From: Hyphomicrobiales bacterium | GTDB taxonomy: Bacteria > Pseudomonadota > Alphaproteobacteria > Rhizobiales > Rhizobiaceae | Reading direction: 5' to 3' | Length of the DNA: 64,000 nt | Assembly (NCBI GenBank): GCA_900469615.1 | Contig: UBYA01000011.1 | Location: 1,178,001 to 1,242,000, forward strand | In this document: positions 33,597 to 42,038 of the stretch, piece after piece | How positions within the stretch are numbered: position 1 is the first letter of the stretch | Layout of the letters: each line of letters opens with the position of its first letter | Made by a program: the position numbers and the translations under genes | Notes under the pieces: generated by a model | Told to the model about the DNA's origin: nothing | Databases searched by the model: none | Seen by the model: the letters and a program-made list of their open reading frames with translations, nothing else

Positions 33597-34901
33597 ATGA
33601 GAGTCGTGGATTTGGCACAGAGAGCTGGCAAAGCTGATCTTCCCCTGCATGGCGGCCGCGTGCCGCGCTGGCTCGGAGACCGGATGACACGCCTTGGTGC
33701 CGTCATCACCGAGGCCATCGTGCAGCATTACGGGCGCGACGAATTGTTTCGCCGTCTGGCCAATCCCTTCTGGTTTCAATCCTTCGGCGCCGTCATGGGC
33801 ATGGATTGGCATTCCTCGGGCATCACGACGAGCGTCCTCGGCGCGCTGAAGCGCGGGCTGACGCCATTGTCCGGCGAGCTCGGCATCCATGTCTGCGGCG
33901 GCCGCGGCGCGCAATCGCGCAAGACGCCGGGGGAACTGCTGGATATCGGCGATCGCGTCGGCATCGACGGCGCAGCTCTTGCCACCAAGAGCCGGCTGAT
34001 CGCGAAAGTGGACAGCGCGGCCGTACAGGACGGCTTCGACCTCTATCTGCATGGCTTCATCGTCGCTGACGACGGCAAATGGGTCGTCATCCAGCAGGGC
34101 ATGAACGGCGAGCGGCGGCAGGCACGGCGCTATCATTGGCTCTCCGAGGGGCTGACGAGTTTTCTGGATTCGCCCCATTCGGCGATAGAAGGTCGAGAGC
34201 AGGGCGAAATCATCAATCTCGCCGATCGGCGTGCGGAGCGCTCCCGCAGCGAACAGCTCGATTTGCTCGCATCTATCGGTCCGGATGGAATTGTTCGTGA
34301 ATTCAATGCACTGGAAAGACAGGCTGAACCAAATAGTAAGCCGGAACTTCAGCCGATGCTGCCCTATCTCATCATGCCGGCGCATCATGATGTCCGCGAA
34401 GAAGACGTGAACATGCGGCGGCTCCACGGCAATCTTGCGGCTGCGGCCGATCGTGGCCCGGTCGATTTTCAGGAGCTGCTGCTGACGCCCGGTGTCGGCG
34501 CCAGAACGGTCAAGGCCTTGGCCATGGTTGCCGAAGTCGTCTATGGAGCGCCCTGCCGCTTTTCCGATCCGGCCCGTTTTTCTCTCGCGCATGGCGGCAA
34601 GGACCGGCATCCTTTCCCGGTGCCGCTGAAGGTCTATGACGAGACGATCAGCGTTATGAAATCAGCCGTCAGGAAAGGTCGACTCGGCCGGGATGAGGAA
34701 TTGTCTGCACTCAAGCGCCTGGACGACCAGTCGAGGATGCTGGAGCGTTATGTCACCGGTCCCGATCTCAAGGAGATCGTGGCGGGCGAATTCGACCGTT
34801 CCTTCTCTTACGGCGGCCGCAGCGTCTTCGGCTGTGAACCACCTTCCGAAACCGGCGACAATGACCAAGAGCGGGATCGCATGCCTTCCCGCAAGCTCTG
34901 A
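33597..34901 (+). CDS. DUF763 protein
   Basis: 434 residues. It starts with the family hallmark LPLHGGRVPRWLGDRM and contains PFWFQSFGAVMGMDWHSSGI, VCGGRGAQSRKTPGEL, RRYHWLSEGL and LLTPGVGARTVKALAMVAE. The last of these looks like a helix-hairpin-helix DNA-binding motif. DUF763 is found in bacteria and archaea; no activity is established to my knowledge. Cytoplasmic, single gene, 66 bp after the aminotransferase gene. The C-terminal 35 residues are low-complexity and probably variable. Confidence 0.88.
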   Translation: MRVVDLAQRAGKADLPLHGGRVPRWLGDRMTRLGAVITEAIVQHYGRDELFRRLANPFWFQSFGAVMGMDWHSSGITTSVLGALKRGLTPLSGELGIHVCGGRGAQSRKTPGELLDIGDRVGIDGAALATKSRLIAKVDSAAVQDGFDLYLHGFIVADDGKWVVIQQGMNGERRQARRYHWLSEGLTSFLDSPHSAIEGREQGEIINLADRRAERSRSEQLDLLASIGPDGIVREFNALERQAEPNSKPELQPMLPYLIMPAHHDVREEDVNMRRLHGNLAAAADRGPVDFQELLLTPGVGARTVKALAMVAEVVYGAPCRFSDPARFSLAHGGKDRHPFPVPLKVYDETISVMKSAVRKGRLGRDEELSALKRLDDQSRMLERYVTGPDLKEIVAGEFDRSFSYGGRSVFGCEPPSETGDNDQERDRMPSRKL

Positions 34902-34945
34902 CCGGCGACGGCCGGCGAGCAGGGAGCCCGCCGGTCGTTCGCGAT

Positions 34946-37282
34946 CTATGGCAACGAGTAGCCGATCACATAGTCGCCCGGCTTCGTCCCGATCGAACCG
35001 TGGCCGCCGGCAACGATAACCACGTATTGCTTGTTATCGCTTGCCGTATAGGTCATCGGCGTCGCCTGACCGCCGGCCGGCAATCGCGCCTCCCAAAGCT
35101 GCCTGCCGCTGGTCACGTCATAGGCGCGCAGATAATCGTCCACGGCGGCGGCGAGGAATGCAACGCCACCCTTGGTAACGATCGGGCCGCCGATGCCCGG
35201 AACGCCGACCTTGAACGGCAGCGGCAGGGGCGTCATGTCGTGGACGGTGCCGTTCTTGTGCTTGTAGGCGATCTTGCCGGTCTTCAGGTCGACGCCGGCG
35301 ACATAGCCCCATGGCGGCGCCTGGCAGGGAATGCCGAGCGGGCTGACGAACGGCCCCATATAGACGCCGTAAGGCGAGCCTTCGTTCCGGTTCAGCCCCT
35401 GTTCGCTGCCCTTGTCGCCTGCTCCCTTCGGCGGGATCTCCGCGCGTGGAACCAATCGCGATGTAAAGGCGAGATAGGTCGGCATGCCGAACATGATCTG
35501 CCGTTCCGGATCGACTGCGACGCTGCCCCAGTTGAAGGTGCCGAAATTGCCGGGATAGATGATGGAGCCGCGCAGCGACGGCGGCGTATAGCGGCCTTCA
35601 TACTGATGCAGATGGAAGGAGATGCGGCAGGCGAGCTGGTCGAACAACGAGACGCCCCACATGTCTTTTTCCTGCAGCGGCGGCGGCGAGAACGTCAGGT
35701 CCGAGATCGGCTGCGTCGGCGAGGCATGATCCTCGGGAATGGTGCCTCCGGGTGCCGGGATTTCCTTGAAGGGAATGATCGGGGCTCCGGTCCGGCGATC
35801 AAGCACGTAGATGTCGCCCTGCTTGGTCGAGGCGACGAGCGCCGGCACGGTGCTGCCATCGGCCTTGGTCAGGTCCACCAGCACGGGCTGGGCCGGCACG
35901 TCCATGTCCCAGAGATCGTGGTGGACGAATTGCTGAACCCATTTGAGCTGGCCGGTGTTGATGTCCAGCGCCACCACAGAGGAGGAGAAGCGCTCGACAT
36001 TGGCGCTACGGCCCATTCCGAGCTGGTCGGGGGTCTGGTTGCCGAGCGGGACATAGACCATGCCGAGCTTCTCGTCGGCGCTGGAAACCGACCAGCTGTT
36101 CGGCGAGTTGGTGGTATAGGTCTGCCCGGCGGGAAGGGGCGCGGTCTGGTCGGGGTTGCCGGAATCCCAGTTCCAGAGCAGGGCACCGGTCCTGGCATCG
36201 AAGGCGCGGATGACGCCGGACTGCTCCTGCGTGGAATAATTGTCGTTCACCGCACCGCCGATGATGATCTTGTCAGCGACGATGACGGGCGGCGATGTCG
36301 AATAATAATAGCCGTCGGGATTGTATTTCATGCCGGCTTCGAGGTGCAGCGTTCCCTGATTGGCGAAGCCGGGGCATACCTTGCCATCGGCCGCGTCCAG
36401 AGCAATCAGCCGGGCATCGGAGGTCGGCAGATAGACGCGGTCGGCGCAGGGCGCTCCCGTGACGGCTGCGCTGTCGTGGTAGTAGGAAACGCCGCGGCAC
36501 GTCTGATGCTGGCGGTTTGGATTCATGCCGGCATTGGCATCGTAGCGCCATTTTTCCTTGCCGTCCTTTGCGTCGAGCGCGATCGCCAGGCTATGCGGCG
36601 TGCAAAGGAAGAGCGTGTCGCCGATCTTGAGAGGCGTGACCTGATAGGTCGTCTCCCCGATATCGTCGGGCCGCTTCACATCGCCTGTCTCGTATCGCCA
36701 GACTTCCTTGAGGTTGGCGACGTTCTGCGCATTGATCTGGTCGAGCGGAGCATAGCGCTGGCCGAAGGAGGTTCGGCCATATTGATGCCATTCGCCGTCG
36801 GGAACATCTCCGCCCATCTGCGCGTTGGCCGCCACCGTCGTCGGCAAATCGCCCGAGAGATCGTGAGGATCGGTCGTCATCGAATAGCCGGCGACAAGGA
36901 TGGCGATAATCAGCGAGATGGCGAGCGGCCACGGGTTGGCCCCGTAATGAACGCCGTCGAGACTGCGAAAGCCGAGCGGGCGCCGGACCCAGGGTGTCAG
37001 CAGCCAAAGGCCGATCAGGATGATCAGACCGCCGCGCGGACCGAGCTGCCACCAGTCGAAACCGACCTCCCATATGGCCCAGGCAAGAGCAGCAAGCACG
37101 AAAACAGTATAGAGCCAGAGCCCGGCCGCCTTGCGCTTGTAGAGCAGGACGGCGGTTGCGAGGAAGGCGAGGCCGGCCAACAGATAGAAGAAACTGCCGC
37201 CGAGCAGCACCAGCCAAAGGCCGCCGCCGCCAAGCGCCAGGCCGACGAGTGCCAGGATGATCGATGTAATGGTGATGGCCAT
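34946..37282 (-). CDS. gcd: Membrane-bound PQQ-dependent glucose dehydrogenase
   Basis: 778 residues from ATG 37282, with GGAG upstream. Four to five N-terminal membrane helices (residues 5-125) anchor an eight-bladed quinoprotein propeller facing the periplasm. Landmarks are DGEWHQYGRTSFGQRYAPLD, NVANLKEVWRYETGD and, near the end, GGQATPMTYTASDNKQYVVI. It oxidises glucose and other aldoses to lactones, passes electrons to ubiquinone and acidifies the surroundings. It needs PQQ; no pqq genes lie in this window, so the cofactor is made elsewhere or scavenged. Monocistronic as far as can be seen. Confidence 0.95.
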   Translation of the reverse strand: MAITITSIILALVGLALGGGGLWLVLLGGSFFYLLAGLAFLATAVLLYKRKAAGLWLYTVFVLAALAWAIWEVGFDWWQLGPRGGLIILIGLWLLTPWVRRPLGFRSLDGVHYGANPWPLAISLIIAILVAGYSMTTDPHDLSGDLPTTVAANAQMGGDVPDGEWHQYGRTSFGQRYAPLDQINAQNVANLKEVWRYETGDVKRPDDIGETTYQVTPLKIGDTLFLCTPHSLAIALDAKDGKEKWRYDANAGMNPNRQHQTCRGVSYYHDSAAVTGAPCADRVYLPTSDARLIALDAADGKVCPGFANQGTLHLEAGMKYNPDGYYYSTSPPVIVADKIIIGGAVNDNYSTQEQSGVIRAFDARTGALLWNWDSGNPDQTAPLPAGQTYTTNSPNSWSVSSADEKLGMVYVPLGNQTPDQLGMGRSANVERFSSSVVALDINTGQLKWVQQFVHHDLWDMDVPAQPVLVDLTKADGSTVPALVASTKQGDIYVLDRRTGAPIIPFKEIPAPGGTIPEDHASPTQPISDLTFSPPPLQEKDMWGVSLFDQLACRISFHLHQYEGRYTPPSLRGSIIYPGNFGTFNWGSVAVDPERQIMFGMPTYLAFTSRLVPRAEIPPKGAGDKGSEQGLNRNEGSPYGVYMGPFVSPLGIPCQAPPWGYVAGVDLKTGKIAYKHKNGTVHDMTPLPLPFKVGVPGIGGPIVTKGGVAFLAAAVDDYLRAYDVTSGRQLWEARLPAGGQATPMTYTASDNKQYVVIVAGGHGSIGTKPGDYVIGYSLP

Positions 37283-37632
37283 GATCCGCTCCAGTCTATC
37301 CGCCGATTGGACAGTGATTGATCGAATGCATGCAAAACGGGCCGGGATGCCGAACCCCAAGGGCGGGCTATGTCGAAACCGGGGCCGGTTGCTTCGTTTG
37401 CGGCGAACAGAGCCGTATCCATGGCAATTTGGATCGATACATCACGCTCTCCAATCAATCAGAGATTGAACGCCAGGATCGGAAGAATGTTCCAATCCGG
37501 CCACCCGTTCAAGTTCGATACCGTGCCATCCGAATTGATTAACGGACGTAGTTAATTTTTTAACAATTGTCCGGATACTAATGGAACAAACATTGGAATC
37601 AAGGGTTTCCGTGCAGAGCTGGAGGACTAGAG
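37283..37632. other. Promoter region between gcd and a small divergent gene
   Basis: 350 bp without a gene. It becomes AT-rich at 37530-37600 (ttaattttttaacaatt), likely the promoter of the small gene at 37633. GGAGGA at 37621-37626 is that gene's ribosome-binding site. No clear operator. Confidence 0.45.
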
Positions 37633-37821
37633 ATGAATCTGAAGATCGTTACCGCCCAGTCGGAAGTCGAGACCTTCGACACCGGAACCTATCCGGACGG
37701 GATGATGGAGCGCATTGCGATCGAGTTTTCCGCAAGCTCCGAGCAGCAGCATCGCAAGTCCCACGAGCGCGACTATGGTGTGCGCAAGGTACTTCGGCCG
37801 ATACCGGCCGCGCTGGCTTGA
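37633..37821 (+). CDS. Small conserved-looking hypothetical protein
   Basis: 62 residues with an excellent ribosome-binding site (GGAGGA, 6-base spacing). The sequence is acidic first (QSEVETFDTGTYPDGMMER) and basic later (QQHRKSHERDYGVRKVLRP). No signal peptide, membrane helix or known family. The strong initiation signal and AT-rich upstream region are the main support that it is expressed. Confidence 0.55.
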   Translation: MNLKIVTAQSEVETFDTGTYPDGMMERIAIEFSASSEQQHRKSHERDYGVRKVLRPIPAALA

Positions 37822-37881
37822 AGTAAGGGGATTACGCCTCACCGGCGCCGGCTGGCCGTGCGCCGGAACGGATAGCCGTTA

Positions 37882-38610
37882 TCAAACGTAGAGCGGCGCC
37901 ATTCTTCGCCACGCCCCGGCCCGGTGCGCACGTCCATTCCACACATGCAATTGATGATCGATCCGCTTTTCGGCCAGCAGCCGGCTGAAATGGCGATTAT
38001 TGTCGAAGAACGGATCGGCGGCGCCGATCGTCATGACGATGTCGATCTGCCGCAACTTCTCCAGTCGCCACTCGCAGGCCAGCCCCGGCAAAAAATGTGT
38101 TGGCGTATGAAAGTAGATGTCGTCGTCGTAATAGCCGTCGAACAGGTCAACAAAGGATTCGACCTTCACCGTCAGGTCATAGCGGCCGGAAAATGCCACC
38201 AGCTTGCGGAAAAGGTGAGGGTGGCGAAAGACGAGGCTTGTGGCCTGAAAGGCGCCGAGACTGCAACCATGAACGATCGTGCACTCATGCGGGTTCATCT
38301 GCGCCATCAGCGGCAGGACTTCGTTCAGGATATATTCTTCGTAGGCGTTATGCCGGCGAATGCGCGCGGCCGGATGGTGCTGGGAGCCGTAAAAGGTCTC
38401 GGAGGCCAGCCCTTCGATGCAATAGAGCTGAAGATGTCCGGCATTCAGCTTGTCGGAGAGGCTGGCGACGAGGCCGATCTGCTCATATTCCCAGAAACGC
38501 CCCTCGCGTGTGGGAAATACCAATACCTTGGCGCCGGCGTGGCCAAACACCAGCAGCTCCATGTCTCGATTCAGCCGCGGGCTGTACCAGCGCAGGTATT
38601 CGCGGTTCAT
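37882..38610 (-). CDS. Esterase-like alpha/beta hydrolase (esterase D/PF00756 type)
   Basis: 242 residues with no signal peptide. Motifs: REYLRWYSPRLNRDMELLVF at the start, the nucleophile elbow VHGCSLGAFQA (GxSxG), an acid in IGAADPFFDNN and a likely catalytic His near the end (NGRAHRAGAWRRM). Family members hydrolyse acyl or glutathione esters, or act on iron-chelator esters. Its start overlaps the stop of the acetylxylan-esterase-like gene by 4 bases, so the two hydrolases are co-translated. Confidence 0.85.
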   Translation of the reverse strand: MNREYLRWYSPRLNRDMELLVFGHAGAKVLVFPTREGRFWEYEQIGLVASLSDKLNAGHLQLYCIEGLASETFYGSQHHPAARIRRHNAYEEYILNEVLPLMAQMNPHECTIVHGCSLGAFQATSLVFRHPHLFRKLVAFSGRYDLTVKVESFVDLFDGYYDDDIYFHTPTHFLPGLACEWRLEKLRQIDIVMTIGAADPFFDNNRHFSRLLAEKRIDHQLHVWNGRAHRAGAWRRMAPLYV

Positions 38611-39566
38611 AGCACCTTGAAAAATCGCCCTACCTTGTCACGCAGACGTGCGTTCTGCTCTTCGCTGCCAGCATAATCGAAGTGGCCGGCATCCAGGATG
38701 AAGGTTTCGTTAAATTTCCGTAGCGGATTTGCGACGGAGAACTGGCAGGGTGGCGCGACGGCGGGATCGAAAAGGGCAGGGGCGACGAGCATCGGAACGG
38801 CGATACGGCTTGCCGCGATGGCGGCATCGAAGAAGCGCAAGGTTTCCAGAACGCTGCCATGTTGCTTCTGATAGGCCTGGACCGATTGCGCGCTGCCGAC
38901 CGTCGGCAAGGTCAACCACAGCTGCCGATTGCCGAATGTCGGAACGACGAGATGCCCGCGCTTGATCCTCGCATCGAACGGAATTGCCAGAGCGCCGAGA
39001 CCGCCGCCAAAGCTGATGCCGCTGTAGCCGATATGCCCGGCAAGCCATGGGTAGAGGGTCTGAAGCGCCGAAACCGCGAGCCAGATGTCCTCGACGCAGC
39101 CGCCGATAATATAGGTGTCGCGACTTTCTATGCCGTAGAGAACATGCCCGGATGCATCCGAGGGGATCTGCGGACTGGCGCTGAGGGAAAGGCCGCGGCT
39201 GCAGGGAAACAGGACGGCCGTCTCTTCCACCGGCAGATCGAATTCCGGCTGGTCTCTTCCGCCGTATCCGTGGCCGACGACAAGACCGCGTCGCACCTGA
39301 CCATGGCGCGGAACGAGCAGCCAGCCGTTGATCTGGAACGACCCCGTCGACATGTAGCTGATATCGAGGACATGCCAATCGTCATGACGCAACTTGCTAT
39401 GGCGAAGTCGCGGTTGCGGATCGACGGCGATGGCCAGCCCGTAGCGTCGCTGCCAGAAATCATCGAAGCCGGGCGGTGCTTCGGGCGGCTCTATGGCCTG
39501 CAATTGTGCCAGATGCATGCCATAGGTGGGATCGAAGTCGAAGGGATGGGTTGCCGGTATGCTCAT
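38607..39566 (-). CDS. Acetylxylan esterase / cephalosporin-C deacetylase family hydrolase
   Basis: 319 residues from ATG 39566; the open frame continues into the neighbouring gene, but the family start (FDFDPTYGMHLAQLQAI) fits this ATG. Hallmarks: PPGFDDFWQRRY, the RGXQ-like segment replaced by YGGRDQPEF, the nucleophile elbow GYSGISFGGGLG, and DAGHFDYAG near the end as the His site. Cytoplasmic, probably deacetylates small sugars or xylo-oligosaccharides. It is coupled to the downstream esterase by a 4-base overlap. Confidence 0.85.
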   Translation of the reverse strand: MSIPATHPFDFDPTYGMHLAQLQAIEPPEAPPGFDDFWQRRYGLAIAVDPQPRLRHSKLRHDDWHVLDISYMSTGSFQINGWLLVPRHGQVRRGLVVGHGYGGRDQPEFDLPVEETAVLFPCSRGLSLSASPQIPSDASGHVLYGIESRDTYIIGGCVEDIWLAVSALQTLYPWLAGHIGYSGISFGGGLGALAIPFDARIKRGHLVVPTFGNRQLWLTLPTVGSAQSVQAYQKQHGSVLETLRFFDAAIAASRIAVPMLVAPALFDPAVAPPCQFSVANPLRKFNETFILDAGHFDYAGSEEQNARLRDKVGRFFKVL

Positions 39567-39615
39567 GGCCAATCTGTCGCGCGAAAGGATCGGCAACGCA
39601 AGACCGAACATGGCG

Positions 39616-40161
39616 CTATTGGCCGGGACGGTCGATGCGATAAAGCACATGCGGCCGCAGGATATGCCCCGGCGGTACGGTGACGTCATCGAAATCGCCG
39701 TCTTCGACATGGATCATGCCGATCTTCCGCATTGCCCGGCGGGAGGGATCGTTGATGCATGACGTATAGCCGATCACGCATTCGGCTCGCAATTGCAGCC
39801 AGGCGAAGTCCAGCCAACGATGGCTGATTTCGGTTGCGTAGCCTTGCCGCCAATGAGCGCGCCCCAAAATCCAGCCGATCTCGAGAGGGAAATTGCCCGG
39901 AACCTCCGATCCGGGGCGCGACAGGCCCGCACCGCCGATCAGGACTTTGTCGGCTTTCCGTTCGACGGCGAGGAAACCGAAGCCTTCCCTGGCCAGGTGC
40001 CTGTCGGCCTCATCGATCAATTCGTCCGTTTCTTGCGCCGTGAGCAGGCTTGGATAGTAATATCGCCGCACTTGTTCATCGGCATTGATGGCGGCAAACG
40101 GAACGCGATCGCTGTCCCGCCAGCGCCTGAGCAACAGCCGCGAGGTTTCGAGAGTAAGCAT
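39616..40161 (-). CDS. GNAT acetyltransferase (RimJ/RimL-like)
   Basis: 181 residues from ATG 40161, with AAGGAG upstream. It starts LTLETSRLLLRRWRDSD, the standard RimJ/RimL-type beginning, and has the acetyl-CoA loop as IGWILGRAHWRQGYATE and the conserved NDPSRRAMRKIGM. It transfers an acetyl group from acetyl-CoA to an amine or to a protein N-terminus. It ends 49 bp before the acetylxylan-esterase-like gene and is probably in the same operon. Confidence 0.88.
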   Translation of the reverse strand: MLTLETSRLLLRRWRDSDRVPFAAINADEQVRRYYYPSLLTAQETDELIDEADRHLAREGFGFLAVERKADKVLIGGAGLSRPGSEVPGNFPLEIGWILGRAHWRQGYATEISHRWLDFAWLQLRAECVIGYTSCINDPSRRAMRKIGMIHVEDGDFDDVTVPPGHILRPHVLYRIDRPGQ

Positions 40162-40393
40162 GAGGCTCCTTGCAAGAAATGAATGACCCGGACGATGCAA
40201 AGGGCATGCCGCATGGCGCAAACACCCGTAAATCCGCCCGTCTCCAACTGTGAATTCGCAAGAAAAGTCCATCTTTCCGCTCGGTATTCATCCCTTGCGG
40301 CTTAGCCACACACATCGAAAAGATGGCGCAAATAGACTGGCTTTCTTGCGAACCGCTGTCGCTTCCCCGAAACCGTTGGAGTATAGTGAGTTC

Positions 40394-40672
40394 ATGATCA
40401 GGATACTGACAATACTTGCGGGGGGTTCGATTGCAGGCTGCGCATGGGCGGGGCAAGGTCAGGTCGTTCGAAGCGACTATAATATTCAGGATTGTTCGAA
40501 TGCAGTGGATCAGGTCCTATCGAAAACGAAAGGACGTCTCCTGTCCGTCAAGCCGCGCGAGAAACGCTGCATCGTCACCGTGATCGTTCAGCATGGTGAG
40601 CAACGGCCTGAAAAGGTCGTCGTTCGTGTCGACTATACCGATGCAAACAACAACCAGGAAAATGACCAATAA
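40394..40672 (+). CDS. Small secreted protein, possibly PepSY-like
   Basis: 92 residues from ATG 40394; the frame extends back to 40250 but the signal peptide starts here (MIRILTILAGGSIAGCAWAG). The mature part is about 73 residues with two cysteines (IQDCSNAVDQ, EKRCIVTVIV) that could form one disulfide, and a beta-rich end (KVVVRVDYTDANNNQ). The pattern of a helix followed by antiparallel strands recalls PepSY domains. No function assigned. Confidence 0.6.
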   Translation: MIRILTILAGGSIAGCAWAGQGQVVRSDYNIQDCSNAVDQVLSKTKGRLLSVKPREKRCIVTVIVQHGEQRPEKVVVRVDYTDANNNQENDQ

Positions 40673-40703
40673 TTACAAGTGGTAAAAAGGGACCGCGTGA
40701 AAC

Positions 40704-40991
40704 ATGGGCGAAGTCATCCAGTTCCGGCCCTCGGCGGAATACGGCAAGCACTCCGATGCGCAGGCACGCATGGAAAGGGAGTTGCTGCTTCCTTTTGTTG
40801 CAAGGGGAACCGTCGGCAATCCTTCCGAAACATCATCCGGGGGGCCATCGAAGACCAGCTTTCCGCTCAACGGAATCGCCATCGTCCTCGGTGCGATCCT
40901 GGTCTATGTGCTGGTGATCTCGCATGTAGTCGGCCAGCCGCACTATTCCGCTCGCGCCAATCTCATGCCGCCAGCATTCGCGCAAAACTAG
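40704..40991 (+). CDS. Small single-pass membrane protein
   Basis: 95 residues. An N-terminal cytoplasmic part (GEVIQFRPSAEYGKHSDAQA) precedes one membrane helix (LNGIAIVLGAILVYVLVISHVV) and a short outer tail. The start EVIQFRPS is a pattern I have seen at the head of several rhizobial small proteins, so it is likely real. Function unknown; 32 bp after the small secreted protein and on the same strand. Confidence 0.6.
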   Translation: MGEVIQFRPSAEYGKHSDAQARMERELLLPFVARGTVGNPSETSSGGPSKTSFPLNGIAIVLGAILVYVLVISHVVGQPHYSARANLMPPAFAQN

Positions 40992-41239
40992 TTCGCCCGG
41001 CAATGCGGATGCTCGGGCCTTTCTCCGGCGCATCTCCGGAATTTCAGGCAAGTATATCTGTCGCCAGACACGACGACGGCCGCGCAATCTTGCCGAAACA
41101 CTCAGTCTTCGTGCAGAAGAGATGCGATCTCCTCGTCAACATTTCTTTGCAAATGATCCGCAGTTGGCCATGTTTCGGCAAAAGCTGCGCCATAGTTCTC
41201 GTGAGAATTGACCGTCGATATCTGTTTCAGGAGCGATCG

Positions 41240-41857
41240 ATGGATACTCAGCCTATGAAATGGTGGAATGGCCAAACCGAGACGACCCGGCGGATGGGCA
41301 CCGGGCTTGCGGTTTGCGGCATAGTGGTGGGCGCCCTTTATATCGTCGTCCGGACGGGCCCGACCGAAGACGCGATGCGCTTCGTCGACACCAGGGGAAG
41401 CATCGCCAGTGCCAGCCCCGTTCCTTTCGCACAGGTCGCGGCGAATGGATTGCAGGTCGCGGTCGATGCAAGTCCCACGCGGGCATCGATGTCCGTGCCG
41501 ATCCCTCAACCGTCGCCTCTTGCGGCCGTCAAAGGCAGCCCTTCCGCGAGGAAGGTCGCCTCACGCACCGATATGGCAAAGGCGAAGGTTGCAATGTCCG
41601 GCGGCGTCGAACGCTTCGACCGCTGCCTGCCGCAATGCGAAACACAAGATCCGCTGATCGCCGGATATCCGCAATATGGTCAGGCCGCACAACCCTCGAT
41701 GAGAGACGATGACCCGCCTCCCGCCTTGGAAGAGAGAGTCGGTTTTCACCCGCTGGCCGATGCCCGCCATCTCTTGACCCGGGCGGCGGATGCGCCTGGT
41801 GCGATGTTGCGGCGAGGGCGGGAAGCGCTCGATGATGTCGCCCGCATAGATTGGTGA
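41240..41857 (+). CDS. Membrane-anchored hypothetical protein
   Basis: 205 residues from ATG 41240 with GGAG 6 bases upstream. One N-terminal membrane helix (MGTGLAVCGIVVGALYIVV) anchors a Pro/Ser/Ala-rich, probably disordered periplasmic part (PIPQPSPLAAVKGSPSARK) with a CxxxC pair (DRCLPQCETQDPL) and a C-terminal helical patch (LADARHLLTRAADAPGAMLR). No known family. It sits within a run of small exported proteins. Confidence 0.55.
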   Translation: MDTQPMKWWNGQTETTRRMGTGLAVCGIVVGALYIVVRTGPTEDAMRFVDTRGSIASASPVPFAQVAANGLQVAVDASPTRASMSVPIPQPSPLAAVKGSPSARKVASRTDMAKAKVAMSGGVERFDRCLPQCETQDPLIAGYPQYGQAAQPSMRDDDPPPALEERVGFHPLADARHLLTRAADAPGAMLRRGREALDDVARIDW

Positions 41858-42038
41858 GGCTCGAAATCGGCGATGTCGCGACACATGCAATTCCCGCTGC
41901 CACGTTGGAGCAATTCCGGGAAAATTGTGTCGCGGTTTACCATGTGGAATGGATCAAAAACAAAGAGATAGGGCGGTTCGCGCGACTTGGCGAAATGCGG
42001 AACCGCCCTGGAACAACGGGGGCTCGCTTCGGCACCGT

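Noticed and set aside
35000..37321. A 773-codon plus-strand frame opposite the glucose dehydrogenase gene
   Set aside because: Long only because of GC bias; the dehydrogenase has all expected segments and a good start.
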